From NCBI GenBank assembly GCA_019096065.1, contig JAGUCH010000004.1:7626001-7690000 (forward strand): a DNA stretch of 64,000 nt, read 5' to 3'. A model generated the notes under the pieces. That model was given only the letters and a program-made list of their open reading frames with translations, did no database searches and was not told the origin of the DNA. Positions 43,458-57,100 of the stretch are shown piece by piece. This stretch comes from Paracyclopina nana (taxonomy: Eukaryota; Arthropoda; Copepoda; Cyclopoida; Cyclopettidae). Made by a program: the position numbers and the translations under genes. Position 1 is the first letter of the stretch; each line of letters begins with the position of its first letter.

Positions 43458-44507
43458 TTATCTCATGTGTTCAGTGATAAAGTCAAGGAAATTGTCAGTT
43501 TGACCATAAACTCCTGGATATCCAGCTAAAGCACAACCCCTGCCCCATGACACGATACCCACATGGTAATCAATTTGAGCTGTGAAGTCATACCAAGTCA
43601 TAGGTCCACCAGAATCACCCTACACCAATTGTCATAATTTCAACTCAAACTCAAGTGTTCAAACTATTTATGTTACTTGGCATGAGTCCTTTCCTGCTTC
43701 ACCTGCACAAATCATGCTGGTTCCATCAAAGCTTGATCCATAAGCCTCCTTACACTCTGAAAATATTGAAGACTTAAAGATAGGAACTTGTCTAAATGTT
43801 GCTACAGAGGTTTACCCTGATCAGTGACATAGGGAACAGTGACAGTTTTCATGGTGGGGGAAATGTCACCTCCTGATGAAGTGGTTCCCCATCCAGTGAC
43901 AACCATGTCTTGACCCTTGTCATGAGACAGAGCCCTTTCAGGCAGACTGGCAAATTGAAGCCTGTGAGGAAAACAGAGGAGCAGACATGACTACTTTCAG
44001 CTCTCTTTCCTATGCTACTACTCACTCTGGGAAGTCAAAGTCCTCAGTGGTGATCAAGATGCAAGCATCATTTTGAGTGTTTTGTGAAGAGTATTCTGGA
44101 TGGATGTGGATTTCAGACACATCATAGACTTTGCCTCCACTCTCATGCTTCAAGGATCCAGCTCTGACCTGGACAATATCAGGTGTATCTCCCCTGCAGC
44201 AATGAGCTGCTGTCAAAACTGTCCTCTTGTCAATAATGGAGCCTCCACAAGCTAGACTTCCATAATAGAGGTAAGCTACTTGAAAGGGCCTCTCACTCAG
44301 GTCCAGAATGTCAGTTCCACCCACAATTTTCTCATCAGGGGCAGGGACATCCTTGAATTTCTGCCTGTCATCAAAAATGTAACTTTAATTGAGAATGACT
44401 CAGTATTGACTCAATGCTTACCAGAGGTCTTGAGGCATGTAACCTTTGCGGGTCTTGGCCTGAGCTGCCAAAGCCAGGCATAGTAGAGTCAAAGTGATCT
44501 TGAGCAT
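43458..44507 (-). CDS. Trypsin-like serine protease 1 (five exons)
   Basis: Exons 44507-44422, 44364-44026, 43961-43816, 43756-43677, 43619-43458; 270 codons. Signal peptide about residues 1-16, short propeptide, activation site EK-IVGG. Catalytic triad His in TAAHC, Asp in NDACIL, Ser in GDSGGP. An Asp six residues before the catalytic Ser (KDSCQGDSGG) sets trypsin specificity. It differs from the other four array members in lacking the intron after the SGGxV region, so exon 2 is a single 339-nt exon. It is also the most divergent in sequence. AATAAA lies 7 bp past the stop. Likely a secreted digestive enzyme. Confidence 0.93.
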
Positions 44508-44725
44508 GACTTGTGATGAACAGATTCCCAAATTGCCTCATTTCACCTTTTATAGGGGACAGTGATACAGAAAAGGTCATCATCATATGTTTGTGTGTTT
44601 TCTGAACTTAGCAAACCTAATCTTGACACAAAATCCCTGAGCACATAAGCATATTTATCAAGTCACATGGTATGTTAAGATTGAGACACGTGATGTTTTG
44701 AAAACATGTTCTTTATTGGAGCTTT

Positions 44726-45813
44726 TTAAAAAGAGTTCTCTGCAATCCAATCCAGGAAAAAGTCAGTCTGGGCATAGACTCCTGGGTATCCAGGGGAGGC
44801 ACAGCCAACACCCCATGACACAACACCATTGTGGTATCCATTGGCATCAGTCATTGGGCCACCAGAGTCACCCTAAATAAAAATTTGTTCTATTTGTTGG
44901 TACATTTTCAAAGCTAAATCATTTACTTGGCAAGAGTCAACTCCAGCCTCTCCAGCACAGATCATGGTGCTGGCATCAATTCCTCCATAGCCGGAGTAGT
45001 TGTCATTACATTCTGAAATACATTTACAGTATCATTTTTAAGTTGAGGTGAATCAAAGTTAAGCTTTACCATCATCAGGAACATGAGGAACATCAACAGT
45101 TTGGAGAATGTCGGCAAGGCTTCCACCAGCAGAAGTTGTTCCCCAACCAGTAACAGTGAAGGTGTCTCCCTTCTCATAGCTCAAGGGTGCAGTTGGCAGC
45201 TTGGCAGGAGCAGATCTTCACAAAAGAATTGTTTCACTCTGTTAGTTTCAATTCCTTTGATGACTTACCCTTCCACATTGATTGGCCTGTCAGTGATCAA
45301 GATGCAGGTGTCATGCTTAATTGTGCTATAGTCGTATTTTTCATTTTGCCTCACTTCAGCGACATTGTACTCCTGCAAAATGATAATATTTTAAAACTGC
45401 ATAGAATTTAATGGAGAATATGCTATACCTCTCCTCCAGTTTCCCTAAGGCGAGTTCCAGCACGAACAGTTACAAAGTCAGCGTAGACACCATCGCAACA
45501 ATGAGCAGCAGTCAAGACAACATTGTCACCAATGATGGCTCCACCACATCTCAAGCTGCCAAAGTACTCAAAAGAAATTTGGAAGGGCCTCTCAGAAATG
45601 TCGCCAACTGGTTCTCCACCAACAATCTTGCCATTGTATTCAGGAAGAGGAGCAGCCTTTAGCTTTTGCCTAATTACCAATATGCATAATTAAATTGGAA
45701 GGTTGGAGAAATATTTTAGCAAGTTACCAAGCTTTCACTGGCAAAGGTCCTTGGCGTGATTTGGCATGAACAGCCAAAGCAATGGCTGTAACAATCAGAA
45801 CTGAGCGAAGCAT
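44726..45813 (-). CDS. Trypsin-like serine protease 2 (six exons)
   Basis: Exons 45813-45728, 45669-45429, 45372-45269, 45215-45070, 45012-44927, 44872-44726; 269 codons. Signal peptide ([17 protein letters not shown]), activation site GK-IVGG, His in TAAHCC, Asp in HDTCIL, Ser in GDSGGP, and trypsin-type Asp in VDSCQGDSGG. The loop [17 protein letters not shown] keeps the small residues that line a trypsin S1 pocket. Exon lengths 86/241/104/146/86/147 recur in members 3-5. AATAAA lies 8 bp past the stop, so the 3' UTR is very short. Confidence 0.94.
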
Positions 45814-46065
45814 GACTGATGACTTGTCCATCTCAATGATTCCTTGGGTTTTTATTCATTTCAGGCTCCATTGTGATAAGTTGAACAAATACACTTTTAG
45901 GGATTAGTTGCTAGGGACTCAAAGCCATCATTAAACAGAATCTTAAGAGTCAATAACAATAAGTTGTACGCATGTGCTATCTGAATCTACAATAAAGTCA
46001 ATCCTAAGTAGGTCATGGAATTTATTCAAGATGTCATTCAATCATTATTTTTCATAAGTAGTTGT

Positions 46066-47156
46066 TTACAAAGAGTTCTCAGCTATCCAATCAAGAAAAG
46101 AGTCAGTCTGTGCATATACTCCTGGATATCCTGGAAGTCCACAACCAATTCCCCATGACACAATCCCAATGTGAAATCCATTGACATCAGTCATTGGCCC
46201 TCCAGAGTCACCCTGAATTAATCATCACCAATTTGTGTATATTAGTTTCAAAACCTCAATTAATACCTGACAGGAATCTAATCCTGGAGCTCCAGCACAA
46301 ATCATGCAGTCTGCTTCAATCCCACCATAGTCAGAATAGTTGCTATTACATTCTGAAAGAGTGTCATGATCATTTGATAACCTTTAAAAAAAGCAATTTT
46401 TGTTTATACCATCATCAGGCACATGGGGAACATTGACAGTATGAAGGGTTCTAGCAAGGCTTCCAGAGGCTGTTGTTCCCCATCCAGAGGTAGTGAAAAT
46501 GTCCCCCTTGTGATGCTCAATGGGAAGGGTTGGCAATTGAACAGGAGATACACTAAAGATATAGTATATGTTATTAGTCCTCCTACATAATTCAGCTAAC
46601 CTATTTTACCCTTCAGCACTGATTGGCCTGTCAGTGATCAAAATGCATGAGTCATGTGAAATTGTGGAGTGATCATACTTATCATTTTGCCTCACTTCAG
46701 CAACATTGTACACCTTACAAAATTGTTCATTAGTTAATAGAAGACTCTGCCTTCTAAAGTAGTTCATGCCTCTCCTCCTGACTCCTTTTGGAGAGTTCCT
46801 GCTCTCACTTTAGCCTGGTCAGGAGACATTCCATCGCAACAATGAGCAGCAGTCAAAACAACATTGGCACCAATGATGGCACCACCACATCTGAAGTTAG
46901 CAAAGATTTCCAGAGCTACTTGAAAAGGCCTTTCAGATAAGTCCCCAACTTCAACTCCACCAAAAATATTTCCAGTGTATTCTGGCACAGAGCCAGTTTG
47001 AAGCCTTTGCCTTTGAGCAAATCAGAGTGCCTTATGAATAATTATTGCAAATTTATCAGTCCTATGTTACCATGCTTTGAGAGGCAAAGGCCCATTGCGT
47101 GTTTTAGCATTGGAAGCTAAAACAATGCCAGCAACAATCAGAACTGAGCGAAGCAT
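46066..47156 (-). CDS. Trypsin-like serine protease 3 with altered activation site
   Basis: Exons 47156-47071, 47010-46770, 46713-46610, 46552-46410, 46352-46267, 46212-46066; 268 codons. The triad (TAAHCC, HDSCIL, GDSGGP) and trypsin Asp (LDSCQ) are intact. Two oddities: the activation junction reads GN-IFGG rather than K-IVGG, so self-activation by trypsin would fail; and the donor of the second intron is GC (46768-46769) instead of GT. The gene could be activated by another protease, secreted as an inert homologue, or at an early stage of decay. Confidence 0.88.
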
Positions 47157-47366
47157 GGCTGATGACTGGTTCATTATTAGAATTTTCATGCAGGCTTTTT
47201 ACTCATATCAGGCTCAGTTGTGATAAGTAAATGCTAGATACTGGAGACCTTTAATTCATCCTCAAATATAATTCAAGGAAAACTTTTAGCATTGGTGACT
47301 CATGGGATTTGGAAATGAAGTCAAAAGGATAGCTTATCTTTTGAAAAAGGTGTTTATTTTAGCTTT

Positions 47367-48468
47367 TTAAAAAGAGTTCTCTGCAATCCAATCAAGGAAA
47401 AAGTCAGTTTGAGCATAGACTCCAGGGTATCCAGGAGAACCACAGCCAACACCCCAAGAAACAATACCATTGTGGTATCCATTGGCATCAGTCATTGGGC
47501 CACCAGAGTCACCCTGAATACAAATTTTACTTGATCTTAAAAGACTCTTAACCTCAAAATTGTTTAGCATACTTGGCATGAATCAATTCCAGTTGCTCCG
47601 GCACAAATCATGTTTGAAGCATCAATGCCTCCATACGAGGAATAAGCATCATCACACTCTGCAATAGTTTCAATGCAACTGAACTCTTCAAATATTAGAA
47701 AATAGTCAGGCTTACCATCATCAGGGACGTGGGGAACATCAACAGTTTGCATGACATCAGCAAGACCGCCAAAAGAAGTTGTACCCCATCCGGTGACAGT
47801 GAAGGTGTCTCCCTTCTCATAGCTGATGGGTGCAGTTGGCAACTTAGCAGGAGCAGCTCTGCAAAAAAGCCTCTTTTAGCTTTTTCATCGTTGCCATACC
47901 TATATGACTTACCCTTCAACAGTGATTGGCTCTTCGGTGATCAAGATGCAAGAGTCATGTGAAATTGTATTAGAGTTGTACTTGTTATTTTGCCTCACTT
48001 CCTTCACAGCATACACCTAACCACATTTGAAAGTACGTTTAAAATTACTAATGACTAAATATAAAAGTCAGCATGAAGCTTACCTCACCACCCTCTTCGC
48101 GCTGAAGAGTTCCAGCTCTAACTTTGACGCTAGAAGCAGAAACACCTTCACAGCAATGGGCAGCAGTCAAGACAACATTGTCTCCAATGATGGCTCCACC
48201 ACATCTCAAGCTACCAAAGTACTCAAAAACAATTTGGAAGGGCCTCTCTGACAAGTCTCCAACATCTTGTCCACCGACAATCTTGCCATTGTATTCAGGC
48301 AAAGGGTGAGACTTCAGGTATTCCCTAAATCATGGCAAAGTTGAGGTATGCTAATTAAGTAATTATGTCTTATTTTGCTTACTGAGCCTTGATGGGCAAA
48401 GGTCCCCTACGGTTCTTGGCTTGGACAGCCAAGGCAACTACCAATACAATTAGAGCTGACCTGAACAT
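47367..48468 (-). CDS. Trypsin-like serine protease 4 (six exons)
   Basis: Exons 48468-48383, 48324-48084, 48016-47913, 47858-47716, 47658-47573, 47513-47367; 268 codons. Signal peptide [17 protein letters not shown], activation site GK-IVGG, triad in TAAHCC, HDSCIL and GDSGGP, trypsin Asp in IDSCQ. The last exon encodes nearly the same C-terminus as member 2 (DWIAENSF). AATAAA lies 8 bp past the stop. The nearest relatives are members 2 and 5. Confidence 0.94.
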
Positions 48469-49173
48469 GGTGACTCTTCAGATTCAAATTCTGAAGTGTT
48501 TTTGAAACGATTTATGCCCCCTTTTATATCAATCTTTTTACTGATTAGCCTATTGCCCAACCAGACTTGCTGCAATCAAGTCAGGCTTCAGTCAGTAAAC
48601 ATGTAAAAGCAGAATTTTGCAGATTATCATGATAAGGCAAGATGCTAATTTGTCTGGTTGGGAATGAAAACGAAAACAATCCCCTAGAGTTCATGAGAAA
48701 CAAACGTATCTTTTTAGGATTGACATCACAATGTTAATATTTGCAAAAGACAAGGAAGATTTAAAAATTAGCCTTTTAAGGAGAAAGTCAGGTGGCAAAC
48801 TTGAATCAGTGCTTTGACTTGTAGGGCATTTTGTTGAACTACTTCCATCAATAAAAAAAGCCATTCGTCAGAAGATAAACCTTAGTTCAATGACAATTGC
48901 TCATTAGTAATAATGAATTTACATTGGACTTCTAGAACCTCACTTTTGCTTAGAAAATAGGCAATCATTGATCCATGATGCAAGAGATTAAATGAATGTT
49001 TTAACTTGCTTTTTATGGCATTTTATTGAAATGACAGGCAAATAATTAGTTTTGTGCAAAGGTTTTTTTCTCCAAAACTTTTATTCACATGCTAGGTTGT
49101 AACAAATGAAAATAGCAATGAAGGTGAGATGACATGTTTATTCTTCACATTTGATCATCTGATGATGCAAGCA
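48469..49173. other. Spacer between trypsin genes 4 and 5
   Basis: 705 bp of AT-rich DNA holding the promoter of member 4 and the 3' end of member 5. No gene fragment or repeat noticed. Confidence 0.5.
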
Positions 49174-50265
49174 TTATGAAGAGTTTGCTGCAATCCAATC
49201 AAGGAGAGAATCAGTCTGGGCATAGACTCCAGGGTATCCAGGCCTGGCACAACCAACACCCCAAGACACAATACCATTATGGAATCCATTGGAATCAGTC
49301 ATTGGGCCACCAGAGTCACCCTGTGACAAAAAGTACTTCATAAAATCAAACTGTTCATTTCAAATAATATTGATCTCACTTGGCATGAGTCAATGCCAGC
49401 CTTGCCAGCACAGATCATGGAACCAGCATCGATGCCTCCATAACTAGCGTAGCTCTTATTGCAGTCTAAATGAAGAAAGCATGTTCAGCTCCTGTTGCAG
49501 TGTTTGAAAATAAAATGCATACCCTCATCAGACACATAGGGTACATCCACAGTTTTCAAGGAGGAAGAAATTGAGCCACCCTCAGAGGTTGCTCCCCATC
49601 CAGTGACAGTGAACATGTCACCTTCATTGTAGTCAATGGGTCCAGATGGCAACTTGGCCTTGGCAGATCTGCATGAAAGCCAAACTTAGCAATAATGAAG
49701 CAATTCCTTTGATGAGACTTACCCTTCAGCAGCAATTGGATCAGATGTGATCAAGATGCAGGAATCTTGCGACAAGTCAGAAGTGCTGTAATCTTTATTC
49801 ATGATGACTTTAGAGACATCATATACCTAGAGAAGTTAGGGTTAAAGTTTAGTTATATGAAAGATTAAGCAGATTTCCTACCTCGCCTCCAGAAGCATGC
49901 TTGAGTGATCCAGCACGTACTTGGACGTTTCTTGCGCTGACACCATCACAGCAATGAGCTGCAGTCAAGACAACATTGTCACCAATGATGGCTCCACCAC
50001 ACCTCAAGCTGCCATAGTTCAAGAAGACAATTTGGAAGGGCCTTTCTGAAATATCGCCAACATTGGTTCCACCAACAATCTTTCCATTGTATTCAGGCAA
50101 TGGATTGGCTTTGAGATGTTGCCTGAAAGAATATAACTAAATAATGCAAACGTGTAATATTGGCCTAAAGATCTTTTACCAAGCCTTCACGGGAAGAGGT
50201 CCCCTTCGATTTTTGGCTTGTACAGCCAAAGCAACGACTAAAACAATCAAAGCTGAACGAAGCAT
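49174..50265 (-). CDS. Trypsin-like serine protease 5 (six exons)
   Basis: Exons 50265-50180, 50122-49882, 49826-49723, 49668-49523, 49465-49380, 49320-49174; 269 codons. Signal peptide [17 protein letters not shown], activation site GK-IVGG, His in TAAHCC, Asp in QDSCIL, Ser in GDSGGP, trypsin Asp in IDSCQ. It has the same exon lengths as member 2. As the most 5' member of a head-to-tail array of five, it marks the array's right edge. Confidence 0.94.
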
Positions 50266-51199
50266 GGTGAAACCAAGCTATCAAATGCGCGTGGATTGGA
50301 AATTTAATCACAATTTAAGCATCATTCTTATCTTGATAACCTTTTCATGAAATGATGTGCGTCACATTTTGAGGGAGTTCGCAGGAGCTTCATATATCTT
50401 GCTCAAACATCGTTATTTATTCAAATGTTGACTTTATTAACCTAGGTCATTTGTCATGTTTCTTTGATTAACAGACAGCCCCCAAGAGAAGATGAAGAAA
50501 GCCGGAGTGGATCTGGAAGTAAAGGATGCATGTTTTTGCATCATAACCCTGCAGAGTTTTTCGAGAATCATTGCAACAAGAGTTCTTGCTCAAAACAAAA
50601 ACACGACATGTGTTGAAGTTATTCCACACCCTCTTCCCACCCTCATTTAACTTCCACAATAACGATGCACTGACATCCGAGGTGCTACCGAACTTCCATC
50701 GAACAGAAAGAAACAGATTAGAGACACATCCATTTGGAGCATTTTTCAGATTGAGAAAAATAGTAAACTGCTATAAAGTCTCAGTATTCAACTCAGTAAA
50801 CTGAGCAAAGATTATTCAGAGATTAAAAGCTTCATGAGAAAAATAAAGATCAAGGTGGATTTACTCATGTGATTTTGGCCAGTTTTTTAGCTTGTCAAGT
50901 TGCTGCGGCAAAATACAAGGGGTGAAATGTGGATGTAAATCGAAGGTTACGGGTCGATGTGAGTGCGCGCGCCCATCACGTTTCTTCGCGTTAGTTCGTA
51001 ACCCAGCAAAAATTGGCGACGTTCTTGGGCGGCTTTTGCGCCCGCTCCAGCAGCGGAATCTCAGGCTGGAAGTGCTCCTCCATGAGCGGCCATCCTCCTC
51101 TTCATCGTCATCGGCATCCTCATCCAGCCCAAGAAGTGCCAAACAACAAACTCATCCTCTTCAGAAGAAGCTGAGACAGATGTAAGCAAACAGTGCGCG
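50266..51199. other. Intergenic / 5' region of the GPCR gene
   Basis: The left part is AT-rich. From about 50,930 to 51,340 the DNA becomes GC- and CpG-rich with many TC/AG-rich triplets, as expected around a promoter and 5' UTR. Open frames on both strands here (for example a Ser-rich one ending at 51185) are low-complexity and I do not call them genes. Confidence 0.45.
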
Positions 51200-54100
51200 A
51201 TGACGTCACCCGCCATTTTCCTCGACGACGACGATGGACTCATCGAAAACAACGACACGGCCTCGGCCATCCACTTTTCGAGGCCGGCGACCATTTTCGC
51301 GGCCGTCTCGGCCTCGGTCTTCACCTTCGTCGGGATCACGGGTAAGCTCTTCTTATCTCTGTTTACGTTCTTTGCCATTTGACGGAATTTCCTAGTTCAT
51401 ATAGCTTTGTTTACATATGTGCTTGACCTATGGCGATTTGGCGGATTTCTTCATTTTTTGCTAAATTGCCATTTATTCAGCCTCTTTGCAAGTTTGTTTA
51501 CATCTCGCCGTTATAACGCGTTAGCCGTTGCCATTTGGCGGAATTTTCGAATTCGGCCTATCAAGCTTTTTTTTACCCGTTGTCATTTGACGGAATTTTT
51601 TATTATTGTTTTGTTGGTTATTCATTAAAGCCGTTTATGATCCAAGTATGTGGGCAGCTGAAGATTTTTTGGTTGGAGTGTCAAAGCAAATTATTGTTCT
51701 TTTTTTTGCCTCTTCAGTTGTTCTTTCAAATCAATCATGGCGTGGTGGGTTTTTAAAGTGGACTTTCCCTTTTTTGTTGCTATTGTTAAAGCCATCTTTG
51801 TTTTTTGTTCGGTTTTTTTTTTGTAAAAAAGTACAAATTTGCTCAATCTTTTCAAGCCAATTTGTCTTGTTCATATTTGAACAGTGTCCATGATTTAGTG
51901 TACGATGCTGACGTCCTGGAGATTAAGCTCATATCCAATATTTAATTTTATCAGCTAGCGATAGAGAGGGAGGGAGAAAAACAAGGCCATAAATCCAGAG
52001 TTCAAAAATAGAAACCTGTGGAAAAATGCAAAAATTGAGCACTTTGTGCATTTGTCATGTTTTTCCATAAGGAAGTAGTACATTTCGGTAGAAATTCTCT
52101 CCATCTTCTTCATGGACAAAAGTGATTTTCTTCCTCATTTCCGCATCTTTTTGTATAGCTTTGTGCATCTCTATTTTGACCGGAAATTAAGCCAATTGCT
52201 TTTTATTTGATAATGGCAGCTCAATTGAAGCACAGTGGCCCATTCTGGGCGAAATGGGCGCGGAAATCCAATTAATTCTCATGTGATTATCTCCATATGA
52301 GCTCATTGTGCCAAGCCCACCAATAACATTTGCATTGATTAAACTTTCGAAATTCCGCGAAAATTGACCTTATGTAATTTTTAGGTTTCTCTCAGCTGGG
52401 GAAATACTTTAATCGATTCGCCACACTGAGCCATATTTCTTCTTCGGCCCAAATGTCATTTTTTAATTACACTCTTCACATTTGAGCACTTTGGGATTCA
52501 TTGTGAAACAGGAAATTCATGTTCGACTGGAATGATCTTTTTTATCTCGTTAAAGCTAGAATGTGTCAATTTTGCGTGAAAATCTTGTTATTTTTGAATA
52601 AATGTCAAAAAAAGATGGATGTCTATTCACAAACTCTTGATGAAGGTCAGTCCAAGATGAGGATAAAAAAATGAGTGTGTACTCGTAAAAGATCAAGGAA
52701 ATCTTTTGATTTGCATGAAAATCCAAGATGAGGCCAATCTAATGCGAAAGATCCTCTTTAAGGTGCAAAGGTGCTTAAAAAATTACCCACTTTACGTGAT
52801 AGAAAGTGATTTTCGTGTGTGTAATTCACTTTTCCAACCTCTGCTCAGCTCAACCAATTTAAAGGTGTAAACTACTTTACAACCTCAATGGTTCGTTAAG
52901 TTACTTTGAAGTCTTGAAACTTTTCAAAACGCTGATAATTTTTTTTTATAAAATTGGTCATGCGGAATATTTTTAGAATTATGTAATTTAAAATAAGAAT
53001 TAGCAAAACAGCTGATTTTAGCATTAAAAGTTGCATTGATAATAGCTCTCGCATGCTCGGGTTAACCAAACTTTAAATAGGTTCGTCCACTTTACAGCCC
53101 TTTCTCAGCTGTTTTACATCACTGCTTTTACGGTCCCACGCTAGATGTAAATAGATATGATGTGTGCATGTTGCCTGTTTAAATATTGGGACATGGTCAG
53201 CCATGGATTAATGCGAAAATTGCATAGTTTCATGTACTCAAAATGTCGTGACTTTTTGCATTTGGTCACGGCTGAGTAAAATCAAATCAAAAAACCTCAT
53301 CATCCTCAAAAGAAAGACAATAGCTAATTTTTATCATTTATTAGTGAAAAAGGCCTTGGAAAATATTTGCACAAACTCTTGTTGCATTTTTGAGTACTGT
53401 CATTATTTCAAGAAAATGATGGATTTTTTTACTTTTCTCATTTGTCATGGGTAATTTTTCATCCGGTTAAAAGAATTTTAAAGGACTCTTTCTTACTGAG
53501 GTTTTTTTTTTTGCTTTGATGTATTTCTAGGTTGTACGCCCACTTTTGTCATTACTTCTCGATTGGATGATTTGTTATTCTTCCTATCATAGAAGGAATG
53601 TGGCCTTATACAAATATGGCACATATGGTTTTTCCTTCTCAAAAGAAATCCAAAAAATGCGTTATTTTCTATTTCTTGAGTTTGTAAAAGGCAAAAAAAT
53701 TAAAAAGAGTCTTTAAGTTAATAAAATTAATAAATTTTTTAATGTGAAAATTTTTCTTAATTACATTTGAAAATTTTTTAACAGTTTTTCTTGGGAAGTT
53801 GATTTTCTCCCAAAAATGTTTAAAATGAATTTAAGTAAAAGAGGACTACATAAAAGCACTATGCACTAAGGATAAGGGGCAATTCTTGTGGTATATATCA
53901 CAATAAAGTCATGTCAACATGCCAACAGCAATTTCTGAGTGTTGCCAAAAAGTCCTTTTTCCTTCTTTTGTGCATCACTGTGGTTACTTTTGCTCACTGA
54001 GCTACTTATTTGGCCACATCACTCACCATTTGACATACTTTGAGCACCCAAATTATGCAGCCTTAAAAAAGGTAGAAACTCTAATGCTTTTTTCCAAGAG

Positions 54101-57100
54101 TTTTGCTCCATTGTGAGCTACCTTTTTCCTTTCTGATCTTGTATCATACATGATAAATATGCTAGATGTCATGCATAAATAAATAGATAAGAAGAAAGCA
54201 CAGAAAACATTAATTATTATGGTCTTATGTAGTGCTGGCGCCTGTTAGTCTGCCCAAGAGTTCCAACGGTTTTTCTGGCGCCAAAGCTGTCTGCATCATT
54301 GAAAAAGGCTCAAGTTGTCCTCTGCAAACCTCTTGGTCAGCTTTTACCAGTTCTTTTTATGGCATTTTTTATGCTTTTTATGTGCTCATAAAAGGCTTGT
54401 CGATGCTTCTTCTTACTTTGACACTTTGCATGTGTGCACAGTGAGGCATTTGTGACACTAAAAAAATTCAAGCCGGAAATCTGGCATGTATGAGCACTTT
54501 ATGCTAAATGTCAGAAGGAGAAGCAAAAATGAGACATATAACTCACACACTTCAATTACAAAAATGTTCTATGACCTTAAAAAGATCAGCTTGTTTCCTC
54601 CTCATTTCAAAATTAAAGAGCAGACATTTTGGCGCCAAACAAATGTTGCCTTTTCAAATTAGATTTGAATTTTTGATGAGATCACATCCATCATTACTTT
54701 GTTTCTTGGGGGGCCAAAAAAATGGCCAAGATTTGATCAAAATTTTTGATGATTGAAAAACCTGGCCACTGGGCAAAATAAAAGTAAAGATTTTAATGTG
54801 AATTATGATTGCAATGATTTGAAGGCCAAAAACAGCTTATTCAATTGGGGGACCCCCAAAATGCCATGTGTGACTAATTTATATAACCTTGTATGGAGAA
54901 GAAAATTCAATTATTATTTTATTTGGGCAAGTACCTTTGTTATGCTTGAATGAAGCTGTGAGCAGAATCCTATTATACATTTTATGTACTGAGTATTATT
55001 TGTTTTTGGCTGTCAGTTGAGTTCTTTTTTGGTTCAACTTTCACTCTTCTGCTTGTGAGCATTGTAAATCCTAAACATGTCTGAATATGTGCACATTTTA
55101 TGGATGACACATTGGTTTTGCCTTTTGAAGCACTTTTGCACTCTCATCCAGATAGAATTTACAGAGTACTTCAAAGAGAAGAAAATGTCACTTTTTTGCT
55201 TTGCACACTTTCTACATTGCTCCAAGTTTTGAGCTTTTGTTATTTTTCTTTAAAAAAGTGAATGGCATAAGGTAATTAATCACTCTAATGATGACATGAC
55301 CATGGAGGATGAATTAGGCAGATCATTAGTGATTTTTTTGTCATACATGGGCAAAATTGACTCTTATACTATAGTGTGTATAATAGTAAGTAAGCTGCAT
55401 AAAATTTGGTTTATTATGCAGAATTTTGATCAATGTCATTGCTAATAGAGCTCAAACCTGCATTGCCTGTGGCCAGAAAAAAGATTCTTCCAGTCATGCA
55501 ACTCAGTAGTTTGCTTTTTGTACTCTTTTTGCCACGCTGTGTGTGTGCCTATTTAAAATAGGCCATTCTTCATGCTTGCATCAGACAAATTTGGCTTAGA
55601 TCTTGACTTCATTTGAATTGCTAAACATCATATGAGGTTAGAACACTAAACTTCTTACAGCTACCTAGTTTTTTTCTGCCTTCAAATCCTTTGAATCTAG
55701 CGCCAATTCTTCTCATTGGCTGCTTGATCAACAGCTGATTGGCATGCTTGATTCTGATTGGCTGTTGCTATTCCTCCGCGCTGAGCTACAACAGAAGTAA
55801 ATAGTCCCTAGAACTAAAGGCCATTTTTTTCATTTTCTAGTAGTTGTGTTGTCTTGTGTGGTCAAGAACAGTTATATGGGCTGTTAAGTGGGCTATAATT
55901 TGAGTGCCAACTGCAGCTTCTTGGCTAGTTAGTAATTATGCCTTGTGCAGCTCAAAAACATGCCAAAAAAAAGTCTCTCTTTTTTTCCAAGTGAAATTTT
56001 TGACTTATTTTGGGTGGAGTTGGCAGCTCTATCCAATAAAGTAATTAGATGTGAATGCAATAATTTCCCTTCAAATGCTGTGAGCTTGACTCACTGTTGC
56101 AATTTAACATGACACAAGCCATGTGCTGATCTGCTACATCCCATTAACCTTTGTGACAGACCATGTCTAGGAAGGACACCACTATTACATATGCAAATGT
56201 AGATCATGAATCAGTGTCACTGATTTGTCTTCAAAACCAAATAGACTAATAGTACATATTGGCAGTTGTGAAATTGTAAAATGCCAATTTTCTCTTAGTT
56301 GACACTTACAAACTTTTGGCCTGGAGGCAAAACAATTGGTCAAAGTGTGAAGGAAATCCAGTCCAAATACCAAATAGTTTCTCACAATCCTGCAAAATGC
56401 TCTTCATCATATTGACAAAATCTTTGGTTTTCCACTGGAAAATCTCATATTTGAGAAATGGCAACAAAATTAATCAATGACAATTGATTCTTGCTATGAA
56501 GATTTGAAAAAATTGATAAAATAAAAAAAGTGTTTGAACAGCGTCAAAATGTATTTTTTTAAGATTTTAACAGTCTGTTAAAGCCACTTTTAAGATAATC
56601 TTACGTCTTTGTAATATGCAGCGTTATTTATCAAAAAATTTCCTTGGAGGATAAATTTCAGTGTTAAGAAATGACGACACCAATTCAAAGAAAACAATTG
56701 AGTCTCATTACAAAGTATTTTGATTTGTAAAAGTTATCTTGCCAAAAAAATTAATCAAATCACCAAACTTTAAATATCGTAAAATGTAAAATAATCACCA
56801 TAACAATGACATCAATAATAAAAACCCTTAAAGCTTATAAACCATTGAATGAGCTACGTTATTTCAGAATGATAAATATGGCTTTTTTCTCCAATTTTGA
56901 ATGATGCTCTTTCACCTTGGGAGAATGTTGATCTTTGTGCTTATCTCATTTGACAAATCATCTTTTGAGGCTCCAGAATAACTAGTATAAATGATTGGCC
57001 CTAATATGGACTGAACAAATTATGAATGCCTAATGAATGTTTTCTTTTCCCAGGTAATCTACTGACTGTTGTGGCTTTGTTGAAGTGCCAAAAACTGCGG

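Noticed and set aside
50892..51378. Ser-rich plus-strand and Asp/Glu-rich minus-strand frames before the GPCR
   Set aside because: Low-complexity translations of a CpG- and triplet-rich promoter; neither has splice or domain support.
55690..55810. Promoter of a nested gene (several inverted CCAAT motifs)
   Set aside because: No ORF or exon-like sequence follows on either strand within intron 1, so there is no gene to support it.
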